Assembly (NCBI GenBank): GCA_028673005.1
Contig: CM054116.1
Coordinates: 98,310,207-98,374,206, forward strand
DNA length: 64,000 nt
Direction: 5' to 3'
Origin: Tanypteryx hageni
Lineage: Eukaryota; Arthropoda; Insecta; Odonata; Petaluridae
In this document: positions 12,601 to 24,372 of the stretch, one piece after another
Position numbering within the stretch: the stretch's first letter is position 1
How the letters are laid out: the number at the start of each line of letters is the position of its first letter
Translations under genes and position numbers: made by a program
Notes under the pieces: generated by a model
Told to the model about the DNA's origin: nothing
The model's database searches: none
Seen by the model: only the letters and a program-made list of their open reading frames with translations

Positions 12601-15600
12601 CCATGAATCTTGTACTAAGCATGCCTATGCAATATCTAAATTTCCATATTAAAGTGACGGGACAGAATTACAAGGGGCTCTAAAAATGCTTTACGTCTAC
12701 TACATGGTGCTTTGTGAAATGAAATAATATGAATTTTAAACAAGTTTGATGATATCAAAACTAAAAAAAGAAACAATTTAAACTATTTTCAAATGTACAG
12801 ATGCATTGGTATTTTTGCAAAGAAAATATTAGTACAATGAAAAATGTGTGCAGTTTTTAGAACCTAATAGTAAAATAAGTTTTTTGTTATTTTCTACGTG
12901 GTATCTCACTATTTAGATTTTACATCCGATAATAAAAAATACAATTACATGTGATAATAATCATAAAAATTGGTCCATACATAATCAAGAAATTTTTCTG
13001 CTTAATATCATTTCTACAAAATGTTTCCATGATTTATGAGTGTGAAATGTATTAGACTGATGATAACTTAGAATCTGTATAATCAGATGAAGTCAGGCAA
13101 AGTCATGCAAAATGAGATGGTATGGATGTGGCATATTTTGTATTTTAAGAAAATATATACTTGGTCAATTTTTGTTTGTACTCCCTCTTGCAGAACTTAT
13201 AGAGATGGCCAACAATGAATCCATCTTGCAAAAGTTGTTACATACAACATTTTTAGCTATCAGTATCTTCTTCTGCTTACATTACAATTCTTCATCAATT
13301 GTGATGCATTCTTCTAAAAAATCTCCAGGTGGATATCTTTGTAAACCGGGTCCTTATGCATCTCTAGCATAAACAATTCCATAAGTTTCAAAGGCATCTA
13401 TGATGGTTATAAAACTTCTTTTAAGAAGTTTCTTCCATCTTAAATGAATAATTATCCTTGAGAAAATTTGATGGATTTCTCACATCCAAAAGAAAACAAT
13501 AGACGGAAAATACAAATTAAATTAAAGGTATGACAGCCAATGATTTAAATGCAGCTTCAGAAAATAATGGTTAGTAATCTGTGTAAAATGACATTCCCAT
13601 TTTAGTGGTGCTTCAGACCATGAAGATAAAACCTAGTGTTTTCTTTTATTTTTCAAATAATTTTAATAATTGGTTGGTAGATGTTACCCTTTTTTGGGAA
13701 AGCATTAAGGAGAAAAATTGTATTAAATGATGCTCGAGATAGAAGGCCATTCATGCAATCATTTTCTATGGCATAGTAAAATTTACTTTCCGTATTGAGA
13801 CAGTTTGATATAATGTACAATTATTGAAATAAATTAAGAGAAAGATATTGTAAATAAATACCTATGAGTTACTCTTCTTTTCAAATCTTAAAGGAATAGA
13901 AAAGTCAGCATATTTCACCTTTAGATGGTTTATATTAATTTTCGATGCACGCGTTATTTTCTAAATTACATTATTCATTAATATATCTAACTATATTTTA
14001 AAAAATAGGTATGGCTTCATATATATTATGTTTCATTTCATGAAAATCAAGCATATATATAAATAAAGGAAGAATAAAATAGTGTTGGCCAAACATCCAA
14101 AGAGAAATGAAGAAAAAATATTCCTGTTGCCTACAGGTAGTTTTCTTGTTTTAAAGAGTATTTTAATAAAGTTGAAGATGCTAATAATCGATTTAAAAAA
14201 TCTCATCACATTGCTTTAGTCATAGTATTATTGTGATGATAGAGTCAGAAATGGGAGTGAATATGTTATTTGATGAACAAAAAATATGTATTATGAATCT
14301 ATTGCTATTTTGTGTTTCATGTATGCAGTCCAGTCACTTTATTATGTCAGGTTAATACAAAAATAAAATGGTCATATGCAGTAAAGATACCAGAGTTAAT
14401 TCCATGTAAGATTCCAATTACCATCTATTTTGCAGCAATGTTATTCTATACTGGTAAGCTTATTTCCAACAAATATATTAGATAACTTCAACAAATTGAA
14501 GTGCAAATAAAGTAATATTAAATACATGCACTATTATAAATACATAAATATATTTTAATAGCTGGTTCTGTATTGACAGTTTTGAATTCTTGTATATTTG
14601 CATTAAAAATAAGATATCAGGGTAAAAATAACTTTGAATACTTGTGCCAATATTAATAGATCAATTTCAGTTAATAGAAAATATTAAACCAGTAAAATTT
14701 CCACACCAATTAAATAAGTTCCCTTCTCCATTTGAGCACAACCTTGACCATCCCAGTGAAATGTTTTCTATATTAGATCAAAGTATAGCATTTTTTTCAT
14801 ATTAATTCATATTTAAAATTTTATCCAGTATATCAAAATGACATAATTGACCTATATAGGATATTTAAAAAATTTAATTTTATAAGTGGGCTTCTAGCTG
14901 CCATAAAGGTTTAGGGTTGATTGAATAACTTTTGCAAATAATAAAATATTTCCATACTAGAATCGTAAGCATAAACTCAAAGTTTGCAAATAAACTGATT
15001 ACAGAATATCTTTCCAGTAATCATTGTGAGTTATGAAAGTAATATTGTCACCCTGGGATTCAGAATATGCTCAAGTGAAAGTAAGCTATTTTTAAATTTC
15101 ATATAATAACTGAACCCAAAAAAACTCGCAGACTTACCGGCTTAACATCACTTTCAGAATTTTGCGCTTGCCTCTTTCTTCTTGTCTTTTCTTCTTCCTC
15201 TTTTGTGGTGTCATCTTCGTTCTTTGCTTCAGTATCATCATCTGTTCTCACTTGCCTCTTAATTGCAGTATTGTTGCTGAAAGCTATAAATAAAAAAGGT
15301 TTTGTAAGTAATTTATCATCACATAATAAAAACTACTCAACTCATCTATTACATTATTCAGTTCAACGATATCAAAATATTTAATACGAATAAATATCAC
15401 CTTTTCTTGTTTCATGAAATCTTACCTTATATAACATTGGTGGGTAACTTTGAATAAATAACATAGGTGTATGTGCGATTTTCAATAAATTTATATAGAA
15501 ATGCAGTATAAAGAAACTGCAATGTTGAATATTTTCAATAGATATCGGCGAGGAAGGAGTAATGCCATACAAAATAAATTTATAGACCTTTCAAAGTTGC

Positions 15601-18600
15601 TAAATCTCATTTGATTGCACACCAATATAAAGCCTGGTCAATATCAAATTATTTGCAAACTGACTTTAAAGTTAAAATTAAATTCTTTCAAATATGACAC
15701 ACTATGAAATACTTTTTACAATTTAAAAGTCCTTGTAATGCATATTGACTTCACATGGAGCGTCGGTGGTGTAATGGTGACATAGTTGGCTTCCAAGCAG
15801 ATGATCCAGGTTTGATTCCCGGCTGACACACTTTTTTGTTATAAGATAAGATGTAAATTTTTGTAGCCATTCTATCTATCAATCCAGTAAAACTTATAAT
15901 GGAAATAAAGCTAATGTTTTAATAAAGAATACTTCATAATGTTATTCTAGTTACTTTGAAAGGATATGGAATATTTTCTCTATTTTATGTCAATAATGTG
16001 ATGATCATCTCCATTATCTGATTATTTTATGGTAAGTTGACACTATAAGAGGCATCAGTTTTTTATAGTTCCCGCGTGCAATATTTGGAGTCGGAAAGAT
16101 AAGTAAGTAGACATGAATGAAAGTGAATTTTAAAAGTTTTTGTATTGGCAGAGGAGGATTATTAACACAATGTCAGCGATTTTCAAAATAGATGAGCTTC
16201 TTCGGAAAGAATAAAAGAATTTTCCTAGCAGGTATGAGTTAATCTCACCTATAACTGCGTCCTCCTCAGTTATGGCTTCGAGTTCTACCTTTGCCCCGTT
16301 GTTCCTTGGGTCAAGTCCATAAGCATTTCCTCCCAAATCTGATTCCTTACGGCTCCCTTGAATCTCTCCTGCAGGGCAAAGGTGTCTCGACACGCACACG
16401 CAGTTATCTCCATAGCGGCGGTCTTCCCTTTTCGATTGGAATGATTGCTCCTGGTACAAATTGAAATTGTCGGCGTACGCCAAAGAACTGTCGCTGATGC
16501 TTGGCTTGCTGGGTGAGTAAAGTCCGTTACCTGTGTGAAATATATGGAGAGATTAGATGCTTGTTTTAATCGAGACATGGTATATTTCGCTTTCGTAATA
16601 TTTATGAACATTTCAGAAATTCCGAAAATTTTAGTATATTTGATAGGTTTGTAAATTAAATATTAACAACGTGATGTTTATTTTGCGGCAAAAAGTAACC
16701 ATCTACTACCCGTTGTAAGTCCTGAAATTAATTAATTTTTATCTAATTCGTCCGCCATGGGTAATTAATTCATCTCGTCATCTAAATCCAGGTTACGGAC
16801 CGAATATTGCAACGAATATGACCGAGATGAGGCATCGTGCGGTGCGATTAAATTGAATTTAACTCACCCTTCGTACCGCTGCCCCCCTTCAGGTCGAAAT
16901 CCTTCTTGTAGAAGTCGGAGTTAGGAGCGTAAGGACCTTCGTAAACAGGAGCTGGGTCCTTGTGGATTCCCAAACCACCGATCCCAGCCCCGACACCCAC
17001 TCCACCCTCCTGGTGGTAGTGGTGATGATGAACGTGATGAACGACACCTCCCTCACCGGAAGCTCCGACCGCAGCGACTCCTGGAGCGACGCCTCCTAGA
17101 CCGGCACCTCCTAGACCGGCACCTCCCAGAGCGGCACCTCCAAGAGCGGAACCACCGACATAGTCAAATCCTCCAGCGTATCCCTTGCCAGGGGCTTCGA
17201 AAGGATATTCGGGTTCGATATGTTGCTTCTCGCCACGGTACGGGCCGAATCCAGGTTTCCCGAAGGGAGGAGGGGGAGGAGGATAGTGCGGTTTGATTAG
17301 AGGTGGCCTGGAGAAGGACGGACGAGGTCCTGGACCTCCGTAGGAGGCGCCGGGAATGAAGGGGGGTGGGCCGCCGTATGAGGGTGGACCGCCGTATGAG
17401 GGTGGGCCGCCGTATGGGGGTGGTCGGTGAGCAGTTGGTCCATTTACTGGAACAGCAGGGATAGGTCTACCGACCGGCTTGATGTGAACTGGTTGTGCAT
17501 ATATGACATCCTGAGGCGTCAGTTGGTGCTTGGCATCCAATCCGCACTGCAGAAAGGAAAAAAAAGAGGGATTTTGTCAAGCGCTTGGTTTCCAAAGAAA
17601 TGCACAACTGTATGTAACGATTAAGCTGGCCTGGTGAAAGAAGCAAATAGTTACCGGATATTAATTTAAACAATTCTCTTCGGCCACTCAATTTCTGTGT
17701 TAAATTTTTGAGAAAGAATAGCGGATAAATAATTAATGAATCTGATGTGGGAAATAGCTGCCTTTAAAAGACGACATTATGTATTGATTATCGGAATGAA
17801 AAAAGAGGTCGGGGAAAGATACTTACAGCCATGAGCCCGAGGGCACACAGTTTATCCCTGATGTGCTGTCTGGCCTGCGAGTCGTCCCCTGAGGCGATAG
17901 CTTTCCTCACCGTTGGGTCTTCGTATACTTCTTGGAACCCGTCGAGTGCCCTGCCTTCCCTTCCGGCACCCAAGATCTCCGATACGACTTCTGGGTCCTC
18001 GTCACCTTCGGCACGCACCGACTGGGTAGGAGACACGCCGGTGATATGTTGCTGTGGGAACGTCTGGGGTTGGAAGTTCTCCTGCAACCGTTGCTGCTGT
18101 TGCTCAACATCTGGCGATGCTGCCACGAAAACGCCTTACGAAAAGAGATGAGCATTCCGTGAGCGATTTCCAACGTGAAACTTTTTAGAGTTTCTTAACA
18201 CTAAAGTTATCGTTGGAAGCGGTGAAAATGCCTGTGTTTTTTAGTAAATTAATTTTATCGAGTAAAAGAAGAGCGCGAACCATTGATAAGGTTTTCTTCC
18301 GACTTCATGACTCTGAATTAATCCCGTCAATATTTTTACCTTTGTATTGTCACTCATTTCAGGATGTATGCATATATGCACTTGTTTAGGTGGTAAGGTG
18401 CCAACGTTCCTAGTAATTTTAATTGACCCAGAAAGAGTTTTTTTAAAAAATCACATTAAGGTAATTATCGGCCCTCGAGTTTCATTGGGATATTCGTTTG
18501 AAGTATGTAATCATTCTTTCCGAGACCAATGCTTACCGGTAGAGGAGAAGGATCCTCCGGCTGCAGCGCTGGGACCGAATCCACCGATCGACCGGCCTTG

Positions 18601-18768
18601 CAACTCTCCCTCTTCCGCCACAGCTGTCTTCTCTTCCTCAGTCTTGTCTTCCGTCTTTGATTCTCCCCACGACCATTCTTTGCCCTTCTCCTCGTCTTCG
18701 GAGACGGCGAATGACGCGCACGCGACCAGCAGCGCTAGCGCCCACCACACCGAAATGACCAATCGCAT
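6485..18768 (-). CDS. Secreted clip-domain serine protease homologue (CG4998/scarface-type, catalytically dead), 12 coding exons
   Basis: Joined on the minus strand, exons 18537-18768, 17827-18134, 16868-17546, 16249-16530, 15138-15283, 10736-11470, 8224-8845, 8004-8121, 7686-7868, 7362-7485, 6794-6925 and 6485-6646 give 3723 nt, 1240 residues, with every junction GT-AG and in phase. Order: signal peptide (1 to about 22), acidic stretch, Gln-rich region, Pro/Gly/His-rich region, three clip-like cysteines (450, 452, 458), basic and Gly/Tyr-rich insert with two furin-type sites, three more cysteines (810, 816, 817), GGINGG repeats, then the S1 domain from about 989. His1037 (TAAHC) and Asp1087 (NDLA) are kept, but the serine is Gly1190 (GDGGGP), so proteolysis is not expected. 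Length and architecture resemble Drosophila CG4998 (recalled, not searched). Such homologues act outside the cell as cofactors or adhesion/signalling modulators; the role here is inferred. The start is the only ATG before a good signal peptide; a likely splice acceptor one base upstream suggests a non-coding first exon. Confidence 0.93.
6794..6925 (-). CDS. Protease homologue, exon 11
   Basis: Residues 1144-1187, 44 whole codons: starts [12 protein letters not shown], contains [20 protein letters not shown] and ends DACK just before the mutated GDG motif of the next exon. Cysteines match the conserved S1 disulphides. Donor GTTAG and acceptor AATAG flank it. Confidence 0.95.
7362..7485 (-). 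CDS. Protease homologue, exon 10
   Basis: Residues 1103-1143: [12 protein letters not shown], then [15 protein letters not shown] and KYQNILK. The CWTTGWGKD block is the conserved strand after the catalytic aspartate segment. One base completes a serine codon split with exon 9. Confidence 0.95.
7686..7868 (-). CDS. Protease homologue, exon 9 (catalytic-type Asp)
   Basis: Residues 1042-1101: [20 protein letters not shown], then [18 protein letters not shown]. Asp1087 in YNDLA is the triad aspartate position and is intact. An apparent longer open frame at this place runs past the donor into the intron and is not part of the product. Confidence 0.95.
8004..8121 (-). CDS. Protease homologue, exon 8 (catalytic-type His)
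   Basis: Residues 1003-1040: [32 protein letters not shown]. His1037 in TAAHC is intact, so only the serine of the triad has been lost. The glycine before EYPW is split with exon 7. Confidence 0.95.
8224..8845 (-). CDS. Protease homologue, exon 7 (last clip cysteines, GGINGG repeats, linker)
   Basis: Residues 795-1001. It starts [11 protein letters not shown], then [14 protein letters not shown] (Cys810, Cys816, Cys817), the C-terminal half of a clip signature. A glycine-rich stretch follows, with at least five 9-residue units of the form GGINGG(G/S)FP, then variants with N, S, F and V. The linker reads [20 protein letters not shown], where Arg988-Ile989 occupies the place of the activation cleavage site of active proteases. 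The repeat DNA leaves other frames open on both strands, which is a by-product of repetition. Confidence 0.93.
10736..11470 (-). CDS. Protease homologue, exon 6 (Gly/Tyr/Pro- and His-rich insert)
   Basis: Residues 550-794, exactly 245 codons with phase 0 at both ends. It starts [10 protein letters not shown], with a hydrophobic conserved-looking stretch [19 protein letters not shown] (603-631). Then come [10 protein letters not shown], a run of six prolines, a histidine cluster (695-703), acidic/tyrosine stretches, and RVRR at 776-779, a furin-type site, before [10 protein letters not shown]. The acceptor is CCACAG at the plus-strand position 11471-11472. Confidence 0.9.
15138..15283 (-). CDS. 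Protease homologue, exon 5 (acidic/basic, furin-type site)
   Basis: Residues 502-549, short charged exon: KRQVRTDDD, acidic run, then RRKR at 535-538 followed by QAQNSES. RRKR is a strong furin-type motif for a secreted protein. Phase 2 in, phase 0 out, which joins exactly with exons 4 and 6. Confidence 0.92.
15760..15830 (+). pseudogene. Decayed tRNA-Gly(TCC) copy
   Basis: Clear similarity to tRNA-Gly with loop CTTCCAA (anticodon TCC) and terminal GACACA. It has mismatches in the acceptor stem (position 2), in the anticodon stem (31-39 and 27-43) and in the T stem, plus a shortened D loop, at 71 nt. It lies in intron 4 of the protease homologue, antisense to it. A T-run follows. Probably a non-functional or SINE-like copy. 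Confidence 0.7.
16249..16530 (-). CDS. Protease homologue, exon 4 (first clip cysteines)
   Basis: Residues 408-500. Contains [12 protein letters not shown] (Cys450, Cys452, Cys458), matching the start of a clip domain (C-x-C-V...LC) as in prophenoloxidase-activating factor-like proteins. The acidic tail [10 protein letters not shown] ends in a codon split with exon 5. Confidence 0.93.
16868..17546 (-). CDS. Protease homologue, exon 3 (Pro/Gly/His-rich)
   Basis: Residues 181-406. Starts [20 protein letters not shown], then SYGGPP repeats (three near-identical units), a run of six prolines, alternating GGA/GLGG, and a histidine cluster HHVHHHHYH. Probably disordered or extracellular-matrix-like; the His cluster might bind metal (inference only). 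Confidence 0.93.
17827..18134 (-). CDS. Protease homologue, exon 2 (Gln-rich, conserved helical block)
   Basis: Residues 79-180 plus two bases of codon 78. Gln-rich [15 protein letters not shown], then a charged, probably helical block [19 protein letters not shown] and [11 protein letters not shown] that runs into exon 3. Cys174 and Cys181 bracket this exon junction. Confidence 0.92.
18537..18768 (-). CDS. Protease homologue, exon 1 (signal peptide)
   Basis: Residues 1-77. [20 protein letters not shown] is a textbook signal peptide with likely cleavage near residues 21-23, followed by acidic EDEEKGKEW and glutamate/lysine-rich sequence ending GGSFSST. The ATG is at 18766-18768, with a probable splice acceptor (CTAAG) just upstream, so an untranslated exon further 5' is likely. 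Confidence 0.93.
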
Positions 18769-21700
18769 CCTTAGAAGTAAAAAAGAATATTTTTTGAGCT
18801 TACAACGTAAAACCAATGGGTGATTTTATTGTAAAATTGTAGAACTGTTATTTTTATCGCGAGAGCGCGTTAAACATACTTTCGTGTCTAACGTCTTTGG
18901 TAAGAAAATAAATAATAAGAAAGTTCTTAAAATTATTAACGTCGACGTCAGATATAGCGCAAATATCATGCATAAAAATAATTGCAACGGATACTTTTTC
19001 CTCAAAATATTGAACGATTAAAGTGTTTAAAAATCGTTCAAACGTCAAGAATATATGGTAGATTGCCGTTGGCTTCATAATGTAGCTTTCCTACTCGATT
19101 CAAATTGCGAGACGTTTTGTTATGTTAATAAGAAAAAAGATATATTGGGTACAATGAATTACGCGTATAAATCGGTCTTTTCCCAAGCATCACAACCGCA
19201 CTCGCTGTAACTTATTAGCTCTCAACCTAGGGCATACGGATTATCTTAGCAGAAAAGGTCCATTCTACATTCAAAGAGCGCGCAGAGTTCCAAAAATATC
19301 TCAAGGCGATGAACAACCAAAGCGGATGATGAATATTTTCTCTCATTCTACTCTCTTCTGTTTTATTGTCCTATTTTCCATTTTATACAGAGACCCAGAT
19401 ATTTTTCCAATTCTCACCGCTCCGCATAATATGGATATCTTTTACATCCAGCTCCCACGGTTCTCATGGTGTTCTCCTTTTTACATTTAAAAGAGTCGCT
19501 CCTATATATCGCAGGGAATGAGAAGAAAGGCGTTGTTTATAATGCAGCGGAAAAATGACACGCAACCTGTCCCAAGGCGTAAGGCTTGTTGATGCAGTGA
19601 CTTGAAAGAATAATCTGTATTTCGTTGCAAACGTATTTTTGGTGCCACTTTACGGAGAATTTTTCTTCGGTAAAAAATTACAATTTAATCTCGTAAAATT
19701 CCGCGCAAATTTATTTGATTGCTAATATAATTTGTCATCTTAAATTGTGAAGATATGATATTAACCTTAATCTGAAATAAAAATCTAAGAAATTATTCTT
19801 TATCGGCATATTTTCCTTATTAAAAGAAAACTTTCAAATTTGTCACAGTTGTAACCTTTTATGCATTAAAAATCGTTTTTAATGTTAAAATTTTCATTAG
19901 TTAATCTCTTCCGATAAGTAACGCTATGTTTTCATGGTTGAAGTAATATTAATGCTTTATTCTATCGTTAAGCGCTCAAATTTTAAATTTCGTATTTTCT
20001 CCTTTATAATCATCAGTAATCACAAAGAAAATATGCGAAATTTGTGTCGTGGCTTAAAAATGGATCTGAGAAATCGCGCCCACGTTGCACCGTTTCTATT
20101 AAGTTCACATTTCGGTCGAAAGACGGCGCCGTCTCCGCCCTGACCGTGAAAGCTGTTTTCCAAAGGGCGTTGTAAGAACTGGGTCAGTGGGACAATGCCC
20201 TCATCGCCGAAGGGTAGCCAAGTCGCACCTTCTTTCCCTCAGTATTTACGCCTACTCAATACACAGCTCTCCACTGCAGCGATGTCACTTTCTACCGCCC
20301 ACAAGGAAAAAACCTCTCCTTAATCCCTCTTCTCTCCGTCGTGATCTTTCTCTCCATCTCATTCTTCCCTCATCCAACCTCATGAATTTAACATGTCAAT
20401 TTTCGACATTCCAATTGATTTCATTCCCTTTGGTTTCATTTCTCCATTTCTTTGACAGCGGAGAGACAGCTTTGAAAGAATTCTTCGTGCACGGTTGTTC
20501 TTATCTGTTTTCATTGACGTTTCCGCGAATGGTGAGTGGTAGGCCTTTGACGGATACGAAGTGATTTTTATTTTTATGTATACTTAACTAAAGCGACACA
20601 TTTCTAACAATACAAAATAAGTAATTTCTCTAAAGAAAATTCGTCAAATTAACCAGTTTTTATGATGACAATGATGTTAGCCAATTTCTTTTTATTTATT
20701 ATGGGATGCTCATTGCAAAATGCTTAATTTATTCGAAATATTTCTTGGATACATAAGTTCTTTTCTTTTTGTGGTCACCACTTTCGAAAGAGCACTTCTA
20801 CAAGTGCATTAACGTCAATGTTAATCACTTCGTCGATTGCAACTGTAAACAGAAAAACTTTTGTTTCTTTTATTCTAATTTTTCGTCAGCCTCGGCGATG
20901 TCGGATGCCATTATTTCATGTCGAGCCACCATCGGAATGATTTGGTATGAATGATGCATATTAAGAAGTTGAAGCTGTGAGACTAAATATTTTTTGCTCG
21001 AAAACCCAGTCCCAATCAATAAAAAAGCTACATTTTCTTTAATTTGCGCATTAATTAAAGAGAAACCAGTTTTGTTTGGATGACTAGCAGTTATCTATCT
21101 ATCTATCTATCTATGTATTTAAACGCCGACATGCGATCGTTTTCCGCAGAACTCCTAGGGTTCTCAACGGATCGGGTCGGTTAAGGTGTCATTCGACGCC
21201 TATTCACGGCGCGGATTGCATAATTCAGTAAAATCTGTGAAAAAATGTACACGTGGTCTGATAATGGCCAAAAACCGTGTCCAGGAGGCGCTTATGCCCG
21301 CCCGATTAGGTCACGCAACCAGCGATACTCTCGCCGAGTTGGCCGGCCTTAGTGCAACGCACTACTTTACTACTTCACTACTACTACCTACCCGTCATTT
21401 TAAAGGACAGTTTTTTTAAACAGCAGTGTCATCCGGCATGTTGGAAGGCAATTTAAAATAAAAAGCGCGTTTAAATTCGCCCCAAATCGAGGAAGTGAAA
21501 CAAAGTACAACTTGAACTTTCGGTGAATGTTTTCTCCAAACACCTCTTTCCGGAGCGTGTTTCTACTAAACTACTTCTACCCGATCAGAGGAGGAAATCC
21601 CTTTTGTATTGTTTTGATGGCAACTTCCGTCTTTGGCCGATTAGCTCTCTCTCCTTTTTCATGGCACCCGTTGTCTCCGAGTGGGATGCTGTTGTTCGCA

Positions 21701-24372
21701 TTTAAGACCGAAAGGGAGCGATTCCGCCCACCCTCTCCACCTCGCCGATCAACTGCGCCAGGGAAAGTTGGCTCGCGGTACGCGGTGGGCGAGCCGTGGA
21801 AGGCTTCGTTCCGAAATTTACAATTCGTAGCGATTTCGATTTTGTAGGTGCTAATGTCTGCATTGTTTTCCGATCAAAAAAAGAAAACTCCCCGAGGTAC
21901 AACGAGCTACTTCGAGTTGGCATAAAAAAATAGCACCGAGCGCAGACGAAACGTTAACAAGGAGAGGGGTGAGATCAACAGGTCAAACAAAGTAGATCGA
22001 AGTCGATATCGCGGCGTTTGAGGTGGCGATCGGAGGAAATGCGTTATTAAAAAACAATTGAAAGCTTTAACCTCTTCAAGGAGACTGGCACATACGTGGC
22101 CATTGAGTTCCAATATTAATTGACGGCAATTGAAACTTTCAACTGACAGGTGATATATGAGAGATATATGAAAGAAAGGAGATAACGGTGAAAAACTGAA
22201 AATTTAAAGTGACAGGTTATAGGTTATTTTTAGGTCTGTGAATCCATGAAAACTAAAAAATATCTCAGTTTAATGTCTTAATGGCGGGAATATCTTCGAA
22301 TGAGTGCAAAATAGAAACAAAAAATTCATCCCTGAAGATGTCAAATACGTCTCGACCCGAGTGGCAAACGGTCGTTACACTCCACTTATTTCGTGTTTCC
22401 TTTCGCCCTTCCATCTTTGGCGGAGAAAGTGAGAACTCGTGGCGCCCCAAAAATAATCGCTCTCGAAAATCCCATAGGAGAAATGCAGACGCTTCGTCAT
22501 TCGGCTACTCGGGGAAGGCCTTGAACGTGAGATGTAAAGCAACGGTTGAAAGGCCTTCCCACGATTTTCATGGACATTTTCTCTCCGGTAGCTCTCTCTC
22601 TCTCTCTCTTTGCTCCGAGCTAATTAAATTCCCTCTCTTATCACTCAATTTCGAAGTCAAAACATTGATGTCCCGTTTCAATAAATGCTAAGCTTGGTTA
22701 ATGTTTACCACATATTTGTAATGGGCATGAGATTCGAGAAAATGTCCATTTTTTCATCGCTTAAAGAGAACGATTCGCCAAAAACAAAAACTTTGAGATG
22801 CTTTTTAATTATGAATTTAATATAAAATTATATCCGATTTAGCACGGTTCGTGAACTACAAGTTTTTTTATTTTAAGAACCTAATCTGTCCACGAACCTT
22901 TTGTTCGATAAAGGTCATTTACGTCACAGATAATTTCATTTTGTTATGCTTTCCAATTTCCTTTGAGTCTCATGGTAACAGTGGAAAATGTATAACTCTG
23001 TGCCTGGATTGAGAATAATTTTAAAGATAATGTTTACGTATTATTTTTACCGGGCTCTTCAGGATCGAACCTGTTCAGGATAATCAATATTCATATTTAC
23101 AAGTACCGTAGTATTCACAAATGAAAAAATAAGTAAATATTAATAAAGTAAATAAAACAAAGGAAAGTTTAATGTAATGTAAAAAATTGAATTTACAGCT
23201 CAAGTAATACTATTAACAAATGTACCTATTTAGTATAGGGCAAGTAAATATGCCTAGGTAGTGCAATATAAATAACTTTCAAATTTGAAAAATTCCGTTT
23301 TTTCGATATCGGATCATCCAAAATATTGTATGTAGTTTTCCAAAATTTGAAATGAAACGTGTATATAAGCCGTTCCGATTCTTTTTATTGCAAATGTTTC
23401 ATCCGAGCTCTCTTCCTCGAGTACTGCGTCAGGACTTTCACCTGAGTTCCTCACGTCTTTTGAGTGCTCATGTTCACCGTCCCTAACCCCACCGGAAGCG
23501 TATTCGCGAGATGACGACGTCAGATCGCTTAAAGGCTTTGTCCACGCGCGCGTCGAAAGTGAAAGGTGAGATGGATACGTGCCACTGAAATGGGCGGCGC
23601 TAAACCCTAGGAGGCCCGAAATCGTGACATACTAAACGGGGTAGGTCGATGAAAGCGAGGGGCCAACTGTATCGGCGAGTGTGGTTTAGGGAAGAGACGG
23701 GTGAAAGGATGGAGGATGTTATGAGGAGGTTATGGAGGAGATACGATTAGATCCAGCGCGGATTTGAAACTATGCTCGGGATTAGTTCGAATTCTGAATA
23801 GAATAGGAAGTGGCTGAGAGAGAAGGTCAGTGGAACGGAAGTTGCATAGAGTGCAAAATTATGACTTCCTCAGGGTATTGGGGGGGAGAAAGAGAAAGTG
23901 GCCCTTTACTTTTATCAACACGTATAAAAACCCTATTTGAAAGCGGCCAATGCGAAGATATTAAAGAAGAAGATGTTTGCTCGTGTAATTATCGCGACGC
24001 TCGCTACGGAATGTATCCGCCGTATTTTATTACCGTAAAGTAGCTTGTGCCATATCATATTTATCTAAAACGAAGACTCTGAGAATTTAATTATGGATAA
24101 AATTTGTCGGTCACCAGAAAAATTATCGCATCCTAGAGATTTTTGTTTCAAAGCTTTCCAGCCAAAAGTATTGAGAAAATGTTATATATTTCAATAGCGC
24201 GAACTGAAAAGAAACCGTAGTGATGATAATAGTACTTAATATTGACAGCGACATAATTGGAAATGATTTTGATTACGAATAGTATTTTTAGTCGTAATAT
24301 ACTAATATTTTCTTGGAGAACTTTGCTTGTGCTTTCTATGATAGTAACTACAAAGTACGTTGCATCCCAGTT
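18769..24372. other. Upstream flank of the protease homologue, no coding exon recognised
   Basis: Should hold the promoter and any untranslated exon of the minus-strand protease homologue, but I see no convincing TATA box or initiator. A GC-richer stretch (about 20090-22640) has many short open frames with no family signature. Microsatellites: (TATC)n near 21092-21114 and (CT)n near 22589-22608. Confidence 0.45.
21092..21114. repeat. (TATC)n microsatellite
   Basis: About five perfect TATC tetranucleotides in a row, seen directly in an otherwise unremarkable stretch. Confidence 0.85.

Noticed and set aside
22281..22691. 136-codon open frame
   Set aside because: Contains a microsatellite-coded SLSLSL stretch and no recognisable family; no start or splice support.
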